From assembly GCF_002355435.1 (NCBI RefSeq), contig NZ_AP017313.1:4340001-4404000 (forward strand): DNA of 64,000 bases, given 5' to 3'. The notes under the pieces were generated by a model that had not been told where the DNA came from, did not search any database, and saw only the letters and a program-made list of their open reading frames with translations. Below, in pieces: positions 1 through 8,030 of the stretch (positions within the stretch are counted from its first letter, which is position 1; the number at the start of each line of letters is the position of its first letter). The position numbers and the translations under genes were made by a program. This DNA is from Mucilaginibacter gotjawali. GTDB taxonomy: Bacteria > Bacteroidota > Bacteroidia > Sphingobacteriales > Sphingobacteriaceae.

Positions 1-1314
1 GAACTTAACGCCAGGGTAAGCGGCAACGTTGGTTTCGGGGATATTTGAACCGTATTTAGCGTTGATCGCGTCAATAAACTGGTTGGCGACAATGGCATAC
101 CCGCGCGGGGTAAGATGCACACCGTCTAACGAGAAAATACCGCCGCTGATATAGCCTGAGTTAAAGCCTACGCCATCAACAACCAGCCCGTACTGTTTAA
201 CATTATTAAGGAATGTATACGCATCAAATACAGCAAGGCCATGTGCCGCAGCCACAGATTTAATGGTGCTGTTAAAGGCAATAACATGATTGCGTGTTAA
301 GGCAACTTCATTTTCATCCAGTACATATTGGTTATCAACCGGTGTATAAGGCGTTAAACCGTAAGGCAGCGGCCCGAAGGGCGTAGTTACAGGGGTACCG
401 ATCTTACTTGTTGGAAAGGTGAGAACGATCAGGTCGCTTGCTGTAGCAAGCCTTGGCGCATAAGTTGTGCCGGAAACCAAAGCGTTGATATAAATACCTT
501 TTACTGACGGATTTGCCTGTTGCACGCCTGCAACAATAGCGCCAACCGTAACCGTGTTAAAATAAGGGATGGAAGTAACATCCGGAACGGTAGCCACAAC
601 GCCTTTAGCGCCCTTGGCTGTTAAAGTTCCGATAAGCAAATTATCAAGGGCTGCAAAAGTATTTGGGTCTGTTAATACATCGCCTGCGCCGCCAGAAGTT
701 GCATAAGCAAGTGCATCATTATTACCTAACCAGTTTGAAAAGAAGGTAAACGGCTTGGCGGTAATAAATGCGAGGTAAGGCATGGTATTATTAGGTGCAT
801 CCTGGGGCAGTAGCCTTTCATAAAAACCATTCAGGTTGCCATAGGGAGCATAGGTGATCTGCAGTAATTTAATACCGGGTACGCCGTAGTTTTCAATGTC
901 GCCGGTGTATTTGGTATATAAAGTTACATTTCCAAATCCGGGAACAGCGATCTGCCCCCTAACAGCGAGGTTCGACGTAACAGGAGTCAGATTAGGAGAT
1001 CCAGCAGCGCTGAACCCTGCTAATTGCAGGTAACCGGAGCCATTGGCCTGGTCGCTGTTGAACAATGGCTGGTTAAATACGCCGCCGCCAACAGTTTGCA
1101 TTTGTTTGGCTACGATTGAAGGATATGAATTCATCTGTCCGGCCAAATAAAGGCCGCCATCAGCATAACCTGCCGTAAGTGAATTACCAATAGAGATATA
1201 CCTCGAAAAATCAGCCGCCCCGTTTGTTGGCTTCGGGGTTTTGATATCGGGCTTGCAGGCGGTTATTAATAATAAGCCTGCGATTATATAGTAGTGTTGT
1301 TTTAAAAATTTCAT
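1..1314 (-). CDS. SGNH/GDSL-family hydrolase lipoprotein, C-terminus cut off by the window edge
   Basis: Read on the minus strand from the ATG at 1314, the frame stays open for 438 codons to base 1, so the C-terminus is missing. The N-terminus is a lipoprotein signal with lipobox ITAC about 20 residues in, so the protein is probably anchored in the outer membrane. Block I of the SGNH fold appears as IGNSLTAG about 20 residues after the Cys. Block III appears as LGNND, and block V as DGVHLTPRG near the end, carrying the catalytic Asp and His. The substrate cannot be read, but this fold covers esterases and lipases. It begins 18 bases after the FadL gene stop on the same strand, so the two are probably co-transcribed. 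That suggests release of fatty acids from lipids before uptake (inference). Confidence 0.85.
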   Translation of the reverse strand, partial: MKFLKQHYYIIAGLLLITACKPDIKTPKPTNGAADFSRYISIGNSLTAGYADGGLYLAGQMNSYPSIVAKQMQTVGGGVFNQPLFNSDQANGSGYLQLAGFSAAGSPNLTPVTSNLAVRGQIAVPGFGNVTLYTKYTGDIENYGVPGIKLLQITYAPYGNLNGFYERLLPQDAPNNTMPYLAFITAKPFTFFSNWLGNNDALAYATSGGAGDVLTDPNTFAALDNLLIGTLTAKGAKGVVATVPDVTSIPYFNTVTVGAIVAGVQQANPSVKGIYINALVSGTTYAPRLATASDLIVLTFPTSKIGTPVTTPFGPLPYGLTPYTPVDNQYVLDENEVALTRNHVIAFNSTIKSVAAAHGLAVFDAYTFLNNVKQYGLVVDGVGFNSGYISGGIFSLDGVHLTPRGYAIVANQFIDAINAKYGSNIPETNVAAYPGVKF

Positions 1315-1332
1315 CTGCTTAAATATTAATGA

Positions 1333-2553
1333 TTACCAGTGATAAGAAAGTGAGATACCCGGAATATATACATTAGTCTCATAGGTACCCGACAATTGGG
1401 TATAGGCATTGGTGGTTTGCCTGGCCAACAGGTGTTCAAATTCAAATGATGCATCCACATTAAGGTGACTGGCTATCTTGTAGCCTATACCGCCAGTAAA
1501 ATAAACGCGGTTAGCGTCAGGCACCTGCGGTGAAACAAAATCAGCAGGTGCTGCAGCAGTGGCGTAACCTCCGCCAAAGCGCAAAGCCAATTTTGGACAC
1601 CCCCTGTATTCGGCACCTGCACGTAAGGTATATGCCTGCTCGTAATTTTGCGGAAGAACGGTAGTGTTTATCGTTGACGATTTCTGCGCGTAAGTAAATG
1701 ACAGGTTTTTAAACACGTCCCAGTTTACCTCGTTAGCGTCAATGGCGATGGTCCAGTTTGGTGAAGGATATAACCCGATACCTACTGAGTTGGTTGATGG
1801 CAACGGCACTTTTGACGTAAATGTATTAGGCGAAGGGAAATTGCCCTGTACCGATGGCGCCACCGAAAACATGGCGTTACCGTTAAAGCTGGTAGAAACA
1901 CCACTTCGGTGCGAAAGACCAATAGTTACACCTGAAAGGGTTTTGAAGAATATACCAGCATTCCAGCCGTAGCCTTTGCCGGTACCGCTTAAATGGCCCT
2001 GTCCGTCGGCGCCTGCCGAATTTGAAATAGGAATAGCCTGGTGAAGGTCGATATCGGCGTGGTTATAAACAAAGCCGGCGCCTATGCTCAGGTAATCTGT
2101 TAGCTTAACACTTAGTGTAGGCTGAAAAAAGATGGTTTTCAGGTCGAGGCTTTCGAGCGCATATTTTCCCTGCCAGCTATCGCCCCAGTCAGTTAAACCG
2201 CCAAAGGGTGTATAAATACCCAAACCAAATTTCCAGAACGAATTTTTTGGCCCCCAAACGCCATAAAAGGTAAATGGCGTGGCAATTTTATTTGCTGTGC
2301 GGAAAGTGGCGTTTGAATTTGAAGGGTTAAACTCCGACATAAAAACCAGCGGACTAATGCCGGCTTGCACATAATTTTCGGGCAGCATGGCCACTGCACC
2401 CGGGTTAAAAAACACCGAAGCGCCGTCCTGTAAGGTTCCGGTGCCGGTATGTCCCATACCAATTTGCTTCTCGCCTTCCAGGTTCACCTGGAAACCTTGG
2501 GCAAACACCAAAACAGGCATTAGTGCAAGCACTAATAGTAGATATTTCTTCAT
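1333..2553 (-). CDS. fadL: OmpP1/FadL-family outer-membrane fatty-acid transporter
   Basis: This 406-residue protein should form the 14-strand FadL barrel that passes long-chain fatty acids across the outer membrane. A Sec signal peptide covers residues 1-18, ending VLVFAQ. The FadL N-terminal hatch signature follows (GMGHTGTG, then GASVFFNPGA), and the chain ends in an aromatic residue (YHW), as expected for BAM-inserted barrels. Its length is close to E. coli FadL. It is transcribed away from the AraC gene, and an SGNH lipoprotein follows 18 bases downstream. The upstream region holds the same 24-base element found upstream of fadE, so uptake and oxidation are probably controlled together. 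FadL relatives also carry aromatic hydrocarbons, but the neighbouring beta-oxidation operon favours fatty acids. Confidence 0.9.
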   Translation of the reverse strand: MKKYLLLVLALMPVLVFAQGFQVNLEGEKQIGMGHTGTGTLQDGASVFFNPGAVAMLPENYVQAGISPLVFMSEFNPSNSNATFRTANKIATPFTFYGVWGPKNSFWKFGLGIYTPFGGLTDWGDSWQGKYALESLDLKTIFFQPTLSVKLTDYLSIGAGFVYNHADIDLHQAIPISNSAGADGQGHLSGTGKGYGWNAGIFFKTLSGVTIGLSHRSGVSTSFNGNAMFSVAPSVQGNFPSPNTFTSKVPLPSTNSVGIGLYPSPNWTIAIDANEVNWDVFKNLSFTYAQKSSTINTTVLPQNYEQAYTLRAGAEYRGCPKLALRFGGGYATAAAPADFVSPQVPDANRVYFTGGIGYKIASHLNVDASFEFEHLLARQTTNAYTQLSGTYETNVYIPGISLSYHW

Positions 2554-2620
2554 AAAAATAAAATATTGAATGGTTTATAATGTGCAATTTGCAGGATCCA
2601 AAACCAGCAAAAGCAAAAAA

Positions 2621-2628
2621 TAAAATTA
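2621..2628 (-). promoter_or_regulatory. candidate -7 box of the fadL promoter
   Basis: On the minus strand this reads TAATTTTA, seven of eight positions of the Bacteroidota -7 consensus TAnnTTTG. It lies 33 bases downstream of the conserved operator core. The identical octamer lies 34 bases downstream of the matching core at fadE. No good TTG -33 element is evident, which fits a promoter needing an activator. The transcription start is not proven. Confidence 0.5.
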
Positions 2629-2650
2629 GGTTGGATTTAAAAGAAAAAAA

Positions 2651-2692
2651 GGGCTATAATGCGGAGATATTAGTCAAAAAGTCGGAGAAAAC
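2651..2692 (-). promoter_or_regulatory. conserved operator copy A (fadL side), candidate AraC-regulator site
   Basis: On the minus strand the core at 2662-2685 begins CCGACTTTTTGACTAATATC and continues TCCG. All 24 bases are identical to the core at 3932-3955, and the next 11 bases match at 8 positions, both ending GCCC. The element is about 110 bases upstream of fadL and about 95 bases upstream of the divergent AraC gene, so it may serve both. Inside the core, GACT recurs after 8 bases, the type of direct repeat that AraC-family proteins often read. Confidence 0.75.
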
Positions 2693-2782
2693 AGATTTAC
2701 GCCTTATCAGTTAAAAAAATTAATTATTAACGGGGTTTATTCCGTTATTGAAAAACAACAGAATATTTTATTTTTATCATAA

Positions 2783-3670
2783 ATGAGTAAAAGAGTCGCC
2801 CGTTTAAGCTTATCAAAATTTGCTGACTTATACGCAGATAAATTAGCAGGACCTGATTTTTTCATCACCGATGAAAAGCAGTTGTTAAGCTTAAGTGAAT
2901 TTCCTTACCGGTCTGACGGTTACATCATTGGTATTTGCACACGCGGACATGCCCGCGTTGAAGTAAACCTTCAGAATTACGAAGCCAGGCCCGACGCAAT
3001 GCTTTTGGCTACCCCATTTCATGTTTTAAGGATCTATAACAGCAGCGAAGATTTTTTGTGCAGGTTTATTGTTTTTTCAAAAGCGTTTTTAACCGAAAAC
3101 AATGTTAACAGCCACTTTTTGGAATCATTCAGCTATTTTAAAAGTGCTTCTATCCCTGTAATTTATCCCGAACATGCAGACGCGGCCGTGTTATTGGATA
3201 TTTACCTGCAGATAAAACAAATTTTAGAGCGGGAGGACCATCCCTACCGCGTCGAAATATCACGAAGCATTCTCACCATGCTTTTGTACGAGGTGGCCTT
3301 TATTTACGAAAAACAACACCTTATTATTAAAGGCAAACAAACCCGCAAACAGGAGCTGAACGTATTGTTCCAGGAACTGGTATTCCATCATTATAAGGAA
3401 CACCGGAATGTGCAATATTATGCTGATGCCCTTTTTGTATCGCCTAAACATTTAACAGAAACCATTAAGGAGGTAACCGGCCGGACTGCCGGTGAATGGA
3501 TTGACGATGCTGTAGTGCTGGAAGCAAAGGTATTGCTACGCAATCACCAGATAAGCATCGCGCGCGTAGCCGAGAATATCCACTTTCCCGATCAATCGTC
3601 CTTCGGCAAGTATTTTAAAAAACATACCGGCATGTCGCCATCCGACTATCGTTTGGTTTCTTCTTATTAA
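2783..3670 (+). CDS. AraC-family transcriptional regulator, probable regulator of the fatty-acid genes
   Basis: This 295-residue protein has a C-terminal AraC/XylS DNA-binding domain (about 205-292) with two helix-turn-helix motifs. The second contains the family signature around FPDQSSFGKYFKKHTGMSPSDYR. The N-terminal 180 residues resemble a cupin-like effector or dimerisation domain, but the ligand cannot be read. It is divergent from fadL and lies upstream of the beta-oxidation operon. Near-identical 38-40-base elements flank it at 2651-2692 and 3927-3968, one before each target. The simplest reading is a local activator responding to fatty acids or acyl-CoA. Its family is clear; its role is inferred from position. 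Confidence 0.9.
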   Translation: MSKRVARLSLSKFADLYADKLAGPDFFITDEKQLLSLSEFPYRSDGYIIGICTRGHARVEVNLQNYEARPDAMLLATPFHVLRIYNSSEDFLCRFIVFSKAFLTENNVNSHFLESFSYFKSASIPVIYPEHADAAVLLDIYLQIKQILEREDHPYRVEISRSILTMLLYEVAFIYEKQHLIIKGKQTRKQELNVLFQELVFHHYKEHRNVQYYADALFVSPKHLTETIKEVTGRTAGEWIDDAVVLEAKVLLRNHQISIARVAENIHFPDQSSFGKYFKKHTGMSPSDYRLVSSY

Positions 3671-3700
3671 TATGCTCAGTTTTTATTAATACTTGATGCC

Positions 3701-3748
3701 AGCGTTCCACCGTTCCATTTTTTTACGCGCGGAACACCATGGAACGCT
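3701..3748. repeat. imperfect hairpin after the AraC gene
   Basis: Arms AGCGTTCCACCGTTCC (3701-3716) and GGAACACCATGGAACGCT (3731-3748) are near-reverse complements around a T-rich loop. The hairpin starts 30 bases after the AraC stop codon. It lacks a following T-run, so it is more likely a dispersed palindromic repeat, possibly helping to separate the AraC transcript from fadE, than a classical terminator. Confidence 0.55.
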
Positions 3749-3926
3749 ATGAAACACACTCATTATCAGCATGTTTCATATTTTATCAAATTATCATACT
3801 TCGCTAAGTAGCTGATAATCAATTCGTATCAAATTAACTTTTTTGTCAATACCGCTGTAATTTACTGATAATCAATTGTTTCCTATTTTACTTCTGCGCT
3901 GGCGCATTATTTACAGTCACTTTTCT

Positions 3927-3968
3927 TTCTTCCGACTTTTTGACTAATATCTCCGTATTGCAGCCCTT
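3927..3968 (+). promoter_or_regulatory. conserved operator copy B (fadE side), candidate AraC-regulator site
   Basis: The core at 3932-3955 is identical over 24 bases to the minus-strand core at 2662-2685, and the flanking TATTGCAGCCC matches the other copy's CATTATAGCCC at 8 of 11 positions. The element points towards fadE exactly as copy A points towards fadL. Its distance to the downstream TAATTTTA box is 34 bases here and 33 there. Conservation of both sequence and spacing is strong evidence for a shared regulatory site; the protein that binds is inferred. Confidence 0.75.
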
Positions 3969-3989
3969 TCATTGGTTTAGCTACGGCTC

Positions 3990-3997
3990 TAATTTTA
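3990..3997 (+). promoter_or_regulatory. candidate -7 box of the fadE operon promoter
   Basis: TAATTTTA matches TAnnTTTG at seven of eight positions and is identical to the box upstream of fadL. Spacing from the operator core is conserved to within one base between the two promoters. A TTG at 3972-3974 lies 15 bases upstream, rather close for a -33 element. Confidence 0.5.
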
Positions 3998-4157
3998 CAA
4001 TAATTATAAAAACTTAAAAAACGCCCCTATAGCGCTGTGCCTGATTTATTGAATTGCAAACAATTTTAGGATTGATGTTATTTATTTTTTAGCTGCTGCG
4101 GTTGGGCAATATAACAACGGTTTTAATTCGGACACTTAAAAATTAAAAGATACAACC

Positions 4158-5954
4158 ATGAACGACGTTGAAAATGTTAAAGCCATTAAAGGTGGTGAGT
4201 TTTTGATCAGGGAAACAGCCGCCGAAAGTATTTTTATTCCTGAGGAATGGAATGAAGAGCAATTAATGATCGCTGAAACCTGCAACAATTTTCTCGCACA
4301 ACATGTTACGCCTAACTTAAACAGGATCGACGCTCAGGAGGAAGGCTTAATGCCGCATTTGATGGATGAAGCGGGCGCTTTGGGGTTGTTAGGAATCTCC
4401 GTCCCCGAAGAATACGGTGGTTTCGGGAAAGATTTTAAGACCTCGATGCTGGTGACTGAGAAACTGGGTGCCGGTAACTCTTTTTCTGTAGCCTTTTCTG
4501 CACATTCAGGCATCGGCACATTGCCGATATTATACTATGGTAACGACGCTCAAAAACAAAAATATATTCCCAAACTGGCCAGCGGCGAATGGAAGGGCGC
4601 CTATTGCCTTACTGAACCCGGCTCAGGCTCCGATGCCAATTCCGGAAAAGCAAGGGCAAAGCTTACGGAGGATGGCAAACATTACCTCATTACCGGGCAA
4701 AAAATGTGGATCACCAATGCCGGCTTTGCTGATGTATTTACCGTATTTGCAAAAATTGACAATGATGAAAACCTGAGTGCTTTTATTGTTGAAAAAGATT
4801 TTGAAGGGCTCAGCCTGAATACCGAAGAACATAAAATGGGCATAAAAGGCAGCTCGACCCGCCAGGTATTTTTTAACGATTGCAAAGTACCGGTAGAAAA
4901 CCTGCTGTCCGAACGCCAGAATGGGTTTAAAATAGCGGTTAATATCCTGAATATAGGCCGTATGAAATTGGGCGGTGGCACCGTGGGCGCAAGTAAAGAA
5001 GTCATCGGCATGGCGGTAAAGTATGCCAATGAACGCGAGCAGTTTGGCAGGGCCATTTCAAAATACGGCGCTATACGGCATAAACTTGCCCAGCAGGCCA
5101 TCTTAACTTATGCTGCGGAATCTGCAGTTTATCGCGCCAGCCAAAACATGGAAGAAGCGACCGACATGCTGATCGAATCAGGTCTTGATGAAATAAAAGC
5201 AAAATTAAAAGGCACTGAACAGTTTGCCATTGAAGCGGCCATCATCAAAGTACATGCGTCCGAAGTACTCGACTATGTAGTTGACGAAGGCGTACAGATC
5301 TACGGCGGTATGGGATACAGCGCCGAAGCGCCTATGGAAAGGGCTTACCGCGACTCGAGGATCAACCGGATTTTTGAAGGCACTAACGAGATCAACCGGA
5401 TGCTGACTGTGGATATGATGCTGAAACGCGCCATGAAAGGCGAGCTCGACCTGATGGGTCCTGCCCAAAAAGTAGCGGGCGAACTGATGAGTATCCCTGA
5501 TTTCAGCGCCGGCGGCGAAGAAGGCTTGTTTACAAAAGAGAAAAAATACATCGCCAATTTCAAAAAAGCCATTTTGATGGTTGCAGGTGCGGCTGTTCAA
5601 AAACTGATGACCCAGTTGGCTAAAGAACAGGAAGTTTTGATGAACCTTGCCGATATGCTCATCGAGCTTTATGTAAGCGAATCGCTGCAGTTAAGGGTTG
5701 AAAAGCTGGTTGGCCTGCGCGGTGAAGAAAGCTGCAAAGAACAACTTGATATGATGCGGGTTTACATCAACGATGCGGCCGAAAAAATAGCCCGGTCGGG
5801 TAAAGAAGCCTTAAACTCATTTGCCGAAGGTGATGAAAAACGGATGATGATGATGGGACTGAAACGCTATACCAAAACTGATGACCTGAATACCACCCAG
5901 GCACGCCGGAATATCGCCGCAAAACTAATCGCTGAAAACAAATACTGTTTTTAA
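4158..5954 (+). CDS. fadE: long-chain acyl-CoA dehydrogenase, Bacillus FadE type
   Basis: This 598-residue FAD enzyme makes the trans-2-enoyl-CoA in the first step of beta-oxidation and passes electrons to ETF. The acyl-CoA dehydrogenase fold spans about residues 30-420: the FAD/substrate segment CLTEPGSGSDA, the motif KMWITNAG, and the catalytic base E407 in the IFEGTNEINR signature. A helical C-terminal extension (about 430-598) is typical of the Bacillus FadE and very-long-chain groups, which are near this length. It is the first gene of the operon and is followed after a repeat-bearing gap by both ETF subunits. The ATG at 4158 is the natural start; there is no strong Shine-Dalgarno sequence, as usual in this phylum. 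Confidence 0.95.
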   Translation: MNDVENVKAIKGGEFLIRETAAESIFIPEEWNEEQLMIAETCNNFLAQHVTPNLNRIDAQEEGLMPHLMDEAGALGLLGISVPEEYGGFGKDFKTSMLVTEKLGAGNSFSVAFSAHSGIGTLPILYYGNDAQKQKYIPKLASGEWKGAYCLTEPGSGSDANSGKARAKLTEDGKHYLITGQKMWITNAGFADVFTVFAKIDNDENLSAFIVEKDFEGLSLNTEEHKMGIKGSSTRQVFFNDCKVPVENLLSERQNGFKIAVNILNIGRMKLGGGTVGASKEVIGMAVKYANEREQFGRAISKYGAIRHKLAQQAILTYAAESAVYRASQNMEEATDMLIESGLDEIKAKLKGTEQFAIEAAIIKVHASEVLDYVVDEGVQIYGGMGYSAEAPMERAYRDSRINRIFEGTNEINRMLTVDMMLKRAMKGELDLMGPAQKVAGELMSIPDFSAGGEEGLFTKEKKYIANFKKAILMVAGAAVQKLMTQLAKEQEVLMNLADMLIELYVSESLQLRVEKLVGLRGEESCKEQLDMMRVYINDAAEKIARSGKEALNSFAEGDEKRMMMMGLKRYTKTDDLNTTQARRNIAAKLIAENKYCF

Positions 5955-5987
5955 ATAGCTGCAAAACCTAAAAATCAAATAACCAGT

Positions 5988-6074
5988 TCTTTGTGAACTT
6001 CGTGCCTCCTTTGTGTTCTTAGTGGTAAAAAATAACCACAAAGGGCACAAGGATTTTCACAAAGAGCACAAAGC
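5988..6074. repeat. dispersed CTTTGTG/CACAAAG palindromic repeat, copy 1
   Basis: The left half is built from words such as TTCTTTGTG and CCTCCTTTGTG, and the right half from ACCACAAAG, GGCACAA and CACAAAGAGCAC, giving a long imperfect hairpin. It fills almost the whole fadE-etfB gap. A related copy lies between etfB and etfA (6911-7006), so it is a repeat family rather than a site specific to one gene. Confidence 0.7.
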
Positions 6075-6095
6075 GATACTAAAACCACATCTTAA

Positions 6096-6839
6096 ATGAA
6101 GATATTAGTGTGCATCAGCCAGGTGCCGGATACCAGTACAAAAGCTGTTTTGAGAGACAACAATACCGCCGTTGAAAGCAACGGGGTTACCTACATCATC
6201 AACCCGTATGACGAATGGTACGGGCTTATCCGCGCTATCGAATTAAAGGAAACCGGCATCGCCGGCGAAATCGACCTGGTAACCGTAGGTAAGGCCAATA
6301 CTGAACCGGTTATCCGGAAAGCACTGGCCCTGGGCGGCGATAAGGCCATCAGGATAGATGCTGATAGTAATGACCCTTATTTAACCGCAGTTTATATCGC
6401 AGATTATGCCAAAAGCGAGAATTACGACCTGATTCTTTGCGGAAAGGAATCAATAGATTATAACAACGGCACCGTTGGTTCCATGCTGGCTGAATTGCTC
6501 GACATGGATTACATCGGCTTTGCCACCGAAATTAAAACGGAAGGAAATACAGCTATCGTAAAAAGAGAGATTGAAGGCGGCGAAGAAACCGACACCTGTA
6601 ATTTCCCTCTGGTGATCTCCTGTCAAAAAGGGGTTGCAGAGGCCCGGATACCTAATATGCGGGGCATTATGGCCGCGCGCACCCGGCCGCTGAACGTGAT
6701 AACACCTGCAGCTATTGAACCTGTTACCTCTATTTTGTCGTACGAACTTCCGCCCGCCAAAGCAGGTGTAAAATTAGTTGATCCTGCTGACATGGATCAA
6801 CTGGTAGAACTGTTGCATACCGAGGCCAAAGTAATTTGA
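6096..6839 (+). CDS. etfB: electron transfer flavoprotein beta subunit
   Basis: This 247-residue protein pairs with the alpha subunit to carry electrons from FadE to the respiratory chain through ETF:quinone oxidoreductase, which is not in this window. The ETF-beta fold starts at once (MKILVCISQVPDTS), with conserved INPYDEW near residue 40, the nucleotide-binding stretch LILCGKESIDYNNGTVG (about 108-124), and the ETF-beta signature around ARIPNMRGIMAAR (about 187-199). Length is normal. It lies between fadE and etfA, with palindromic repeats on both sides but no terminator with a T-run, so it is probably in the same operon. Confidence 0.95.
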   Translation: MKILVCISQVPDTSTKAVLRDNNTAVESNGVTYIINPYDEWYGLIRAIELKETGIAGEIDLVTVGKANTEPVIRKALALGGDKAIRIDADSNDPYLTAVYIADYAKSENYDLILCGKESIDYNNGTVGSMLAELLDMDYIGFATEIKTEGNTAIVKREIEGGEETDTCNFPLVISCQKGVAEARIPNMRGIMAARTRPLNVITPAAIEPVTSILSYELPPAKAGVKLVDPADMDQLVELLHTEAKVI

Positions 6840-6910
6840 TCCTTAAATATTGAAGAGTTGAATAGCGACTGATGTTTCTTTAAAACAGCTTATTTATAAG
6901 GCGATGTTTT

Positions 6911-7006
6911 TAACACGAAGAAGGCACAAAGAACACAAAGAAAAAAAATTGAAAACTATTAATGCTCAGCGCTCTTTGTGCCTCCTCTGCGTATCTCCGT
7001 GTTAAA
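6911..7006. repeat. dispersed CTTTGTG/CACAAAG palindromic repeat, copy 2
   Basis: The outer arms TTAACACG (left) and CGTGTTAA (right) pair exactly, and inside them AGGCACAAAGA pairs with TCTTTGTGCCT. The loop is about 35 bases. It occupies the etfB-etfA gap. It could stabilise or delimit the upstream transcript, but similar words at 5988-6074 show it belongs to a repeat family. Confidence 0.7.
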
Positions 7007-7051
7007 ATCTAAAAATGATAATTATATAGAGTATTTAAATAATTGAAAAAA

Positions 7052-8026
7052 ATGTCTGTAATTGTTTTTGTTGAACATGATGGCGGGGTCATCAAAAAGA
7101 AAAATTTCGAAGCGGTTCAGTATGCCTCGGGCATAGCCCAAAAAACCGGCGCTACCGTAACTGCGGTGATCCTTGGCACTATTGCTGACGCTGAAATTGA
7201 AAAACTGGGAGCATATGGCGCACAAAAAGTATTGCATGTTGATGATAACCGGCTGGATGAACTACATCCCCGCGCCTACACAACAGCCCTGTTAACAGCC
7301 ATTGAAAAAGAAGACGCGAAAATAATTGTCGCCCTGAATGATATCAACGGCAGGGCAGTTGCGCCACGGGTAGCCGTAAAATTAAAGGCGGGCCTGGTAG
7401 CAGGCGCGCTCACCTACCCCGATATGGAGAAGGGTTTTCTGATAAAAAAAGCAGTTTACTCCGGTAAAGCGTTTGCTTATGTAAATATCACCAGCGATAC
7501 AAAGGTGATCATGCTAATGCCCAATACTTTCCCAGTCGCCAAAACAGAGGGTAAAGCCACCATTGAAAAATTGCCGGTAAATTTTGGCGATAAGGATTTC
7601 GGCATAAAAGTAAAAGAAGTAAGTAAAGTAACCGGCGAAGTATCGCTTTCAGATGCGGCTTTGGTCGTGTCCGGTGGACGTGGGATGAAAGGCCCCGAAA
7701 ACTGGTACCTGATTGAAGATTTAGCCAAAGAGCTGGGCGCGGCAACCGCCTGCTCGCGCCCGGTGTCCGACGCCGATTGGCGGCCCCATCACGAGCATGT
7801 GGGCCAAACCGGCGGCACTATCCGCCCCGACCTGTACATTGCGGTCGGCATTTCAGGCGCTATCCAGCACCTGGCAGGCGTAAACGGTTCCAAAACAATT
7901 GTGGTCATCAACCGCGACCCTGAAGCACCGTTTTTTAAAGCAGCAAATTATGGCGTTATTGGCGATGCCATGGAGGTTTTGCCAAGGCTGACCGAAGCAG
8001 TTAAAAAATTCAAACTACATAAATAA
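7052..8026 (+). CDS. etfA: electron transfer flavoprotein alpha subunit
   Basis: This 324-residue alpha subunit binds the FAD of the ETF heterodimer. The N-terminal ETF domain (1-~190) is followed by the FAD-binding C-terminal domain, with VVSGGRGM near residue 206, SRPVSDADWRP and VGQTGGTIRPDLYIAVGISG (about 250-280), and a conserved VINRDPEAPFF. A TTG at 7043 is in frame, but the ATG at 7052 gives the normal ETF-alpha start (MSVIVFVEH) and is preferred. A thioesterase follows after 4 bases, so coupling downstream is tight. Confidence 0.95.
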   Translation: MSVIVFVEHDGGVIKKKNFEAVQYASGIAQKTGATVTAVILGTIADAEIEKLGAYGAQKVLHVDDNRLDELHPRAYTTALLTAIEKEDAKIIVALNDINGRAVAPRVAVKLKAGLVAGALTYPDMEKGFLIKKAVYSGKAFAYVNITSDTKVIMLMPNTFPVAKTEGKATIEKLPVNFGDKDFGIKVKEVSKVTGEVSLSDAALVVSGGRGMKGPENWYLIEDLAKELGAATACSRPVSDADWRPHHEHVGQTGGTIRPDLYIAVGISGAIQHLAGVNGSKTIVVINRDPEAPFFKAANYGVIGDAMEVLPRLTEAVKKFKLHK

Positions 8027-8030
8027 AATC

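Larger units (their letters stand above)
3749..4157 (+). promoter_or_regulatory. regulatory leader of the beta-oxidation operon
   Basis: This AT-rich, gene-free stretch completes the gap between the AraC stop and fadE. It holds two direct copies of CTGATAATCAATT, at 3812-3824 and 3865-3877, each containing the small palindrome TGATAATCA. The conserved operator follows at 3927-3968 and the -7-like box at 3990-3997. If transcription starts just after that box, the fadE leader is about 150 bases long. No short reading frame with coding character was found here. Confidence 0.55.

Noticed and set aside
3701..3748. A classical Rho-independent terminator for the AraC gene
   Set aside because: The hairpin is not followed by a T-run; the T-rich part is in the loop. 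It is recorded as a repeat.
4682..5101. A 139-codon minus-strand frame opposite fadE
   Set aside because: fadE is a full, conserved enzyme on the other strand; the shadow frame has no recognisable feature.
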